Source: Dyadobacter pollutisoli
GTDB taxonomy: Bacteria; Bacteroidota; Bacteroidia; Cytophagales; Spirosomataceae
Length of the DNA: 64,000 bases
Reading direction: 5' to 3'
Assembly: GCF_026625565.1 (NCBI RefSeq)
Contig: NZ_CP112998.1
Coordinates: 5,544,001 to 5,608,000 of the forward strand
Within the stretch, counting starts at the first letter, position 1; every line of letters starts with the position of its first letter. The translations under genes were made by a program, and so were the position numbers. Below, piece after piece: positions 60,021 through 64,000 of the stretch. The notes under the pieces are model-generated. The model was not told the origin of the DNA. It worked only from the letters and a program-made list of their open reading frames with translations, and did not search any database.

Positions 60021-60418
60021 ATAGAATTTACATTGATGAAAATATCTCTCCGCATCTGGCATCAGGATTACACATACTTGAAAGACCGAATGGGGATGCA
60101 TTTGAGGTTTTATCTATTGAAAGTGTTTTTGGAAGAGGTGCCTTGGATGAAGATTGGTTGCCAAAAATTGGAAAGGAGAAAGGTGTCGTGATTACGCAGG
60201 ATTTGAATATTCATCGAACGCGACGTCAGAGAGAATTATTTGAAGAACATCATGTTGGCGTATTTTTTCTTAGCCCTCCTTCAAAAACCGGTTATCAGTA
60301 CTGGGAGATGGTTGAACAGATCATAAAACGGTGGCGTGAAATAAAGAAGCTTTCCAAGGGAAACAGACCTTTTGCATATCGCTGTACTTCAAGAAGTACG
60401 GATTTTGAGAGGCTTTAA
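60017..60418 (+). CDS. DUF5615/PIN-like toxin
   Basis: A 133-residue PIN-like nuclease fold protein. IYIDENISPHLASGLHIL holds the first catalytic Asp/Glu pair, and GVVITQDLNIHR the second conserved acid, as in DUF5615 and VapC45-type proteins. Coupled by a four-base overlap to the DUF433 gene, this is a classical type II toxin-antitoxin layout. RNA cleavage is inferred from the fold; nobody can tell the target from the sequence. Confidence 0.85.
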   Translation: MNRIYIDENISPHLASGLHILERPNGDAFEVLSIESVFGRGALDEDWLPKIGKEKGVVITQDLNIHRTRRQRELFEEHHVGVFFLSPPSKTGYQYWEMVEQIIKRWREIKKLSKGNRPFAYRCTSRSTDFERL

Positions 60419-60509
60419 ATTACTCGTCTTTCCTATTTTCCCTAAAATCTATTTCTACACCTTGTCTAGCAAACTTCTCTTTGATTGCTTTCTGTTATAA
60501 CTTTGCCGC

Positions 60510-61535
60510 ATGAAATTGAAAAATGACCTTTTGCTTCGGGCGGCGCGCGGAGAGAAAACGGAACGCACGCCTGTGTGGATGATGCGGCAGGCAGGACGGA
60601 TTTTGGCTGAATACCGAGCTGTTCGCGAGAAAGCAGGAAGCTTTATAACATTGGCAACTACGCCCGAAATGGCTGCGGAAGTTACATTGCAACCCGTAGA
60701 TATTTTAGGCGTAGACGCTGCCATTATATTTTCTGACATTTTGGTAATCCCGGAAGCAATGGGGTTGCCTTATGAAATGATCGAGCAGCGCGGACCAGTT
60801 TTTCCTGCGACCGTGCATACGATCGGGGATCTCGACAAACTGCACATTGCAGAGCCGGAAACCGATTTGAAATACGTACTGGACGCGATCAAACTGACCA
60901 AAGTAGGGTTGGCCGACCGGGTACCATTGATCGGTTTTGCGGGCGCTCCATTCACAATATTCTGCTACATGACCGAAGGAAAAGGCTCCAAAACTTTTTC
61001 TGTTGCGAAAAAGCATTTGTATGCCGATCCTGAGTTCTCTCATTTGTTACTTCAAAAAATAACAGACAGTACCATCGCTTACCTGAAAGCACAGGTTGTA
61101 GCCGGGGCCGATCTGCTCCAAATATTTGACTCCTGGGCGGGAATTCTCTCTCCTGAGCAATACAGGATTTTCTCTTTGCCTTACATTAAACAGATCTGTG
61201 ACGCTATAAACGAAGTTCCGGTGACTGTTTTCGCAAAAGGCGCATTCTTTGCCCGCAAGGAAATCAGCGAGCTGAACTGCTCGGTAGTGGGCCTGGACTG
61301 GAATATGGACATTGCAGAATCCCGCGAATTGATCCCTAACAAGACATTGCAAGGTAACCTCGACCCCTGCGTTTTGTATTCGTCCTACGACCAGATCAAG
61401 GCGGAAGTGAAGAAGATGATCAATCAATTCGGTACCCAGCGCTACATTGCAAACCTTGGTCACGGCGTGTACCCGGACACTGATCCCGACAAAGTGCGTT
61501 GTTTTATTGAATCGGTTAAAGAATATTCCTCCTAG
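60510..61535 (+). CDS. hemE: Uroporphyrinogen decarboxylase
   Basis: A 341-residue haem-biosynthesis enzyme turning uroporphyrinogen III to coproporphyrinogen III. RTPVWMMRQAGRILAEYR is the signature with substrate-binding Arg residues. AAIIFSDILVIPEAMG carries the key Asp; GFAGAPFTIFCYMTEGKGS and QIFDSWAGILSPEQYR line the pocket. NLGHGVYPDTDPDKV is the C-terminal motif. Full length; the phosphatase gene follows after 9 bases. Confidence 0.97.
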   Translation: MKLKNDLLLRAARGEKTERTPVWMMRQAGRILAEYRAVREKAGSFITLATTPEMAAEVTLQPVDILGVDAAIIFSDILVIPEAMGLPYEMIEQRGPVFPATVHTIGDLDKLHIAEPETDLKYVLDAIKLTKVGLADRVPLIGFAGAPFTIFCYMTEGKGSKTFSVAKKHLYADPEFSHLLLQKITDSTIAYLKAQVVAGADLLQIFDSWAGILSPEQYRIFSLPYIKQICDAINEVPVTVFAKGAFFARKEISELNCSVVGLDWNMDIAESRELIPNKTLQGNLDPCVLYSSYDQIKAEVKKMINQFGTQRYIANLGHGVYPDTDPDKVRCFIESVKEYSS

Positions 61536-61544
61536 TTTCAGCTT

Positions 61545-62066
61545 ATGTCTTTACCCAAAACAAAATGCGTATTCCTCGATCGCGACGGAGTACTGAATGA
61601 AGATTGCCCGGACTATTTGTATAACCTCGACGAGCTGGTGATCCCGGAAGGCGTGGCGGATGCATTGAAGTCGTTAAAACGTGCAGGATATCTGCTGATT
61701 GTCATTACTAACCAGGCCGGCATCGCAAAAGGGTTGTATAATGCTGAAAATGTGTACGCTATCCACGAGGAAGTGCAGAAAATATCTGACGGAGCTCTCG
61801 ACGATATTTATTTCTCTCCATACCATCCAAGTTACTCCGGCAACTCTCTTTCCCGCAAACCGGGTTCATTGATGCTGGAAAAAGCAATCGCTAAGTATAA
61901 TATCGATCCTGACCAATCATGGATGATCGGCGACCGTGACAGGGATATGGAAGCTGGAAAAAAAGCGGGGGTGCGGACAATTCACATTGTCCATGAGAAT
62001 GAGCCTTCAGCAGGCGACTTCGCGGCGTTCAATTTATTAGAAGCTGCGAAAATAATATTGAGTTAA
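61545..62066 (+). CDS. gmhB: HAD-IIIA phosphatase, D-glycero-D-manno-heptose 1,7-bisphosphate 7-phosphatase-like
   Basis: A 173-residue HAD-superfamily hydrolase. FLDRDGVLNEDCPDY contains the nucleophile Asp and general acid Asp; LIVITNQAGIAKGLY is motif II; FSPYHPSY resembles the zinc-binding loop region but lacks the usual Cys residues. KPGSLMLEKAIAKYNID and WMIGDRDRDMEAGKKAGV give motifs III and IV. GmhB acts in ADP-heptose synthesis for LPS; histidinol-phosphatase is the main alternative. Linked to hemE only by position. Confidence 0.85.
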   Translation: MSLPKTKCVFLDRDGVLNEDCPDYLYNLDELVIPEGVADALKSLKRAGYLLIVITNQAGIAKGLYNAENVYAIHEEVQKISDGALDDIYFSPYHPSYSGNSLSRKPGSLMLEKAIAKYNIDPDQSWMIGDRDRDMEAGKKAGVRTIHIVHENEPSAGDFAAFNLLEAAKIILS

Positions 62067-62070
62067 AAAA

Positions 62071-62199
62071 CTAAACTCGCTCAGCAGGCACAGGCTGCGT
62101 CGCCTTTTGAGTCGAACCATAAGCAGGGCAGGCATGCTTGGTGCAGGATGCAGCCGCCAATGTTCCGCAGATAGCGAGAAGAAATATTACTTTTTTCAT
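62071..62199 (-). CDS. Tiny lipoprotein of 42 residues
   Basis: MKKVIFLLAICGTLAAASC forms a complete lipobox with Cys19, followed by 23 residues with a second Cys. Composition is that of small Bacteroidota lipoproteins. The longer frame up to 62292 lacks a signal start, so the ATG at 62199 is used. The gene ends 4 bases from the convergent gmhB stop. A -7 element lies at 62229-62236. Confidence 0.6.
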   Translation of the reverse strand: MKKVIFLLAICGTLAAASCTKHACPAYGSTQKATQPVPAERV

Positions 62200-62228
62200 T
62201 TTCCTGTTCGTATAAGATTTTGTCACCG

Positions 62229-62236
62229 CAAAAATA
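62229..62236 (-). promoter_or_regulatory. Candidate -7 element of the tiny lipoprotein gene
   Basis: CAAAAATA read on the minus strand is TATTTTTG, matching TAnnTTTG about 30 bases upstream of the ATG at 62199. Confidence 0.4.
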
Positions 62237-62239
62237 TGA

Positions 62240-62296
62240 AAATAAATTCTTTGAATGAGCGTTTCAGTCTGACTAATAACGAACTCATTCAAAGAA
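62240..62296 (-). terminator. Terminator of the arginine decarboxylase gene
   Basis: A 13-bp perfect stem (62247-62259 with 62284-62296) and a 24-base loop, followed on the minus strand by a T-rich tail. It lies 15 bases after the speA stop. Confidence 0.65.
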
Positions 62297-62310
62297 CTTT
62301 ATACATCACA

Positions 62311-63792
62311 TCAAATTTTTGTTTCTGCTAATTCCTCTTCAGCTTCCACCGGTTGCATTTCGGTACTCTTGTTAGTTTCAGGAGCTGTATAGGATTCATC
62401 TTTAAAGCCCAGGATTTTCAGCATCGAATCACTATGCTGCTCTTCGGCAAAAACCCGCGTTACAATCCGGCCTTCCTCATCCTTATCTACTAAAACATGC
62501 TTTGGAGCCGGAATAAGGCAATGCTGAATACCGCCGTAGCCTCCAAGAGACTCTTGATAAGCACCTGTATGGAAAAATCCAATGTACTGCTTTTCAGAAT
62601 CTTCCTCGAAAATCGGCATATACAAATCGGCACTGTGCATTTCACTATTATAAAAATCCTGTGAATCGCAAGTCAGTCCACCCAGGTTTACTTTTTGGTA
62701 AGGACTATCCCAGTTATTGATCGGCAGCATGATGTATTTCTGGTTCATGCCCCACGAGTCGGGTAGCTGCGTAATGAATGAGCCGTTGATCATGTACCAA
62801 AGCTCTTTATCATTCTGTAATTTTTTGTCAATGATCTCGTAAATCACCGCGCCACTTTCACCCACAGTATAACTTCCGAATTCGGTGAAAATATGCGGAA
62901 CAGGTACATTGTTCTTGTTACAGATCCACTGAATGTTTTCGATGATCTCATCGATCATTTGCTGATAGTCGTAGCCAGCCTGCAATGAAGTCTGAATTGG
63001 CAGTCCACCGCCGATATCGATTGAATCGAGCTCCGGACAGATTTTCTGCATTTCGCAATACTTAAACATAAAGCGCGTCAATTCACTCCAGTAGTATGCA
63101 CTGTCCTTGATGCCTGTATTGATAAAGAAATGGAGCATTTTGAGCTTAAACTTCGGATTCGGCTCAATTTTCTCCTTATACAGCTGCTGCACATCATTAT
63201 ACCTGATACCCAGACGAGAGGTATAAAAAGCAAAATTCGGCTCTTCATCCGTCGCAATGCGCATTCCGAAATTCACCGTATCGGCTGTAACCTGCTGCTC
63301 GTACGATTCAATCTCTTTCAGGTTGTCCAGAATTGGAATCACATTAAACCCTTCATTGATCAATTCGCTGAGGTATTGGGTATATCGGGGCAGTTTATAA
63401 CCATTAGCAAGAATAAAAGTGCTTTTGGTAACCTTCCCACGGCGGTACAGTTCACGGATAATGGGTATATCAAAAGACGAAGAAGTTTCGAGATGTATGT
63501 TATGCTTCAAAGCCTCTTCCAGCACAAAACTGAAATGTGAAGACTTCGTGCAGTAGCAATACGTATAGCTTCCTTTGTAGTTATGTCTTTTGAAGGCATT
63601 ACGAAAAAACATATTCGCGTTTTCGATATGCTCCCCGATTTTCGGCAGATAATTGATTTTTAACGGCGTACCATGTTCTTTGATGATATCCATCAGTGGT
63701 ACATTGTTGAACAGCAACTCATTATTATCAACGTTAAATTCCATTGTAGGAAATTCGAACGTCTGCTGAATCAGGTCAATGTAGCTTTTCAT
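62311..63792 (-). CDS. speA: Arginine decarboxylase (PLP fold type III, Bacteroidota class)
   Basis: A 493-residue biosynthetic arginine decarboxylase making agmatine for polyamine synthesis. SYTYCYCTKSSHFSFVLEEAL contains the PLP lysine; MLHFFINTGIKDSAYYWSELTRF and LDSIDIGGGLPI form the barrel and the Gly-rich phosphate loop. EFGSYTVGESGAVIYEI is the arginine-specific tail region. The fold is alanine-racemase-like. The tail after 460 is acidic and low-complexity. It starts the last transcript of the window; the 208 bases upstream show no gene and no clear promoter. Confidence 0.93.
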   Translation of the reverse strand: MKSYIDLIQQTFEFPTMEFNVDNNELLFNNVPLMDIIKEHGTPLKINYLPKIGEHIENANMFFRNAFKRHNYKGSYTYCYCTKSSHFSFVLEEALKHNIHLETSSSFDIPIIRELYRRGKVTKSTFILANGYKLPRYTQYLSELINEGFNVIPILDNLKEIESYEQQVTADTVNFGMRIATDEEPNFAFYTSRLGIRYNDVQQLYKEKIEPNPKFKLKMLHFFINTGIKDSAYYWSELTRFMFKYCEMQKICPELDSIDIGGGLPIQTSLQAGYDYQQMIDEIIENIQWICNKNNVPVPHIFTEFGSYTVGESGAVIYEIIDKKLQNDKELWYMINGSFITQLPDSWGMNQKYIMLPINNWDSPYQKVNLGGLTCDSQDFYNSEMHSADLYMPIFEEDSEKQYIGFFHTGAYQESLGGYGGIQHCLIPAPKHVLVDKDEEGRIVTRVFAEEQHSDSMLKILGFKDESYTAPETNKSTEMQPVEAEEELAETKI

Positions 63793-64000
63793 TGATTTGT
63801 TTGTAGCGATGGCAATTAGTGAATTGTGAGTTAATAATAAAGGACAAAAAGACCCGAAATTTGGTCAGAATATGTGTCATTTCCAAACACCATTCAGAGC
63901 TAAATCATTCCCGTCTTTAACCAATTTATCTGCTTATTTGCCAAGTTCATACCGCAAATAATCCGTTTAATAATTTTTTGATTGATCTTCTGCCAAATGC
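63793..64000. other. Intergenic region upstream of speA
   Basis: AT-rich, with no open frame worth calling on either strand and no clear TAnnTTTG element at a suitable distance on the minus strand. It presumably contains the speA promoter, which I could not place. Confidence 0.5.

Noticed and set aside
1..64000. CRISPR arrays, rRNA operons, prophage or integrase genes
   Set aside because: No regular repeat-spacer array, rRNA-like conserved stretch, phage structural gene or recombinase was seen in either strand.

Overview
The window reads as a chromosomal segment of a Bacteroidota bacterium, most likely Cytophagales (Dyadobacter/Spirosoma-like). This rests on several CarboxypepD_reg/TonB-dependent receptors, M56 BlaR1-like and BlaI-like pairs, a MbnP-type lipoprotein with an acidic run after its lipid-anchoring Cys, a Bacteroidota-type arginine decarboxylase, and many promoters with the TAnnTTTG -7 element and weak Shine-Dalgarno sequences. 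The taxon is inferred from gene content, not from a marker search.

Layout. 0-6.5 kb: 3' part of pyruvate kinase, a Uma2-type nuclease-like gene, a BlaI/BlaR1-like regulatory pair with two phased operators, a Gfo/Idh/MocA oxidoreductase, and exbB-exbD. 6.7-14 kb: a probable metal-acquisition locus made of two small Cys-rich CxGKC membrane proteins around an MbnP lipoprotein and an MbnH/MauG-type di-heme peroxidase, then a TonB-dependent receptor, a PepSY membrane protein and a small membrane protein. 14-29 kb: mostly housekeeping genes (MscS, Ffh, a phosphodiesterase-like enzyme, NuoN, TraB, an M28 peptidase, TypA, glutamate dehydrogenase, an orphan histidine kinase). A non-coding patch at 28.87-29.0 kb carries several DnaA-box-like 9-mers and a long inverted repeat.

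29.4-36.5 kb: a co-directional cluster of fatty-acyl-AMP ligase, acyl carrier protein, cytochrome P450, MBOAT acyltransferase, SGNH-like membrane-anchored protein and sodium:solute symporter. Its logic (activate, load on carrier, modify, export across the membrane, transfer outside) mirrors the dltABCD D-alanylation system but with a fatty-acyl group and a P450. It is the strongest candidate for an undescribed system. 36.4-41.5 kb: a Kef-type antiporter with its flavodoxin-fold partner, then an SDR/TetR/quinone-reductase group with two related palindromes. 42.5-47 kb: a tightly overlapping deoxyamino-sugar operon (FdtA-like cupin, DegT aminotransferase, GT2, methyltransferase) and a polytopic membrane protein.

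47-64 kb: a secreted protein and outer-membrane barrel pair, an SbcC-like ATPase, GH3, an S41 peptidase, ornithine aminotransferase, a TPP riboswitch directly upstream of a TonB-dependent receptor (a probable thiamine importer), a DUF433/DUF5615 toxin-antitoxin pair, hemE, a GmhB-like phosphatase, a tiny lipoprotein and arginine decarboxylase. Two families of dispersed palindromic repeats occur at two sites each. No rRNA, tRNA, CRISPR array or intact insertion sequence was seen.
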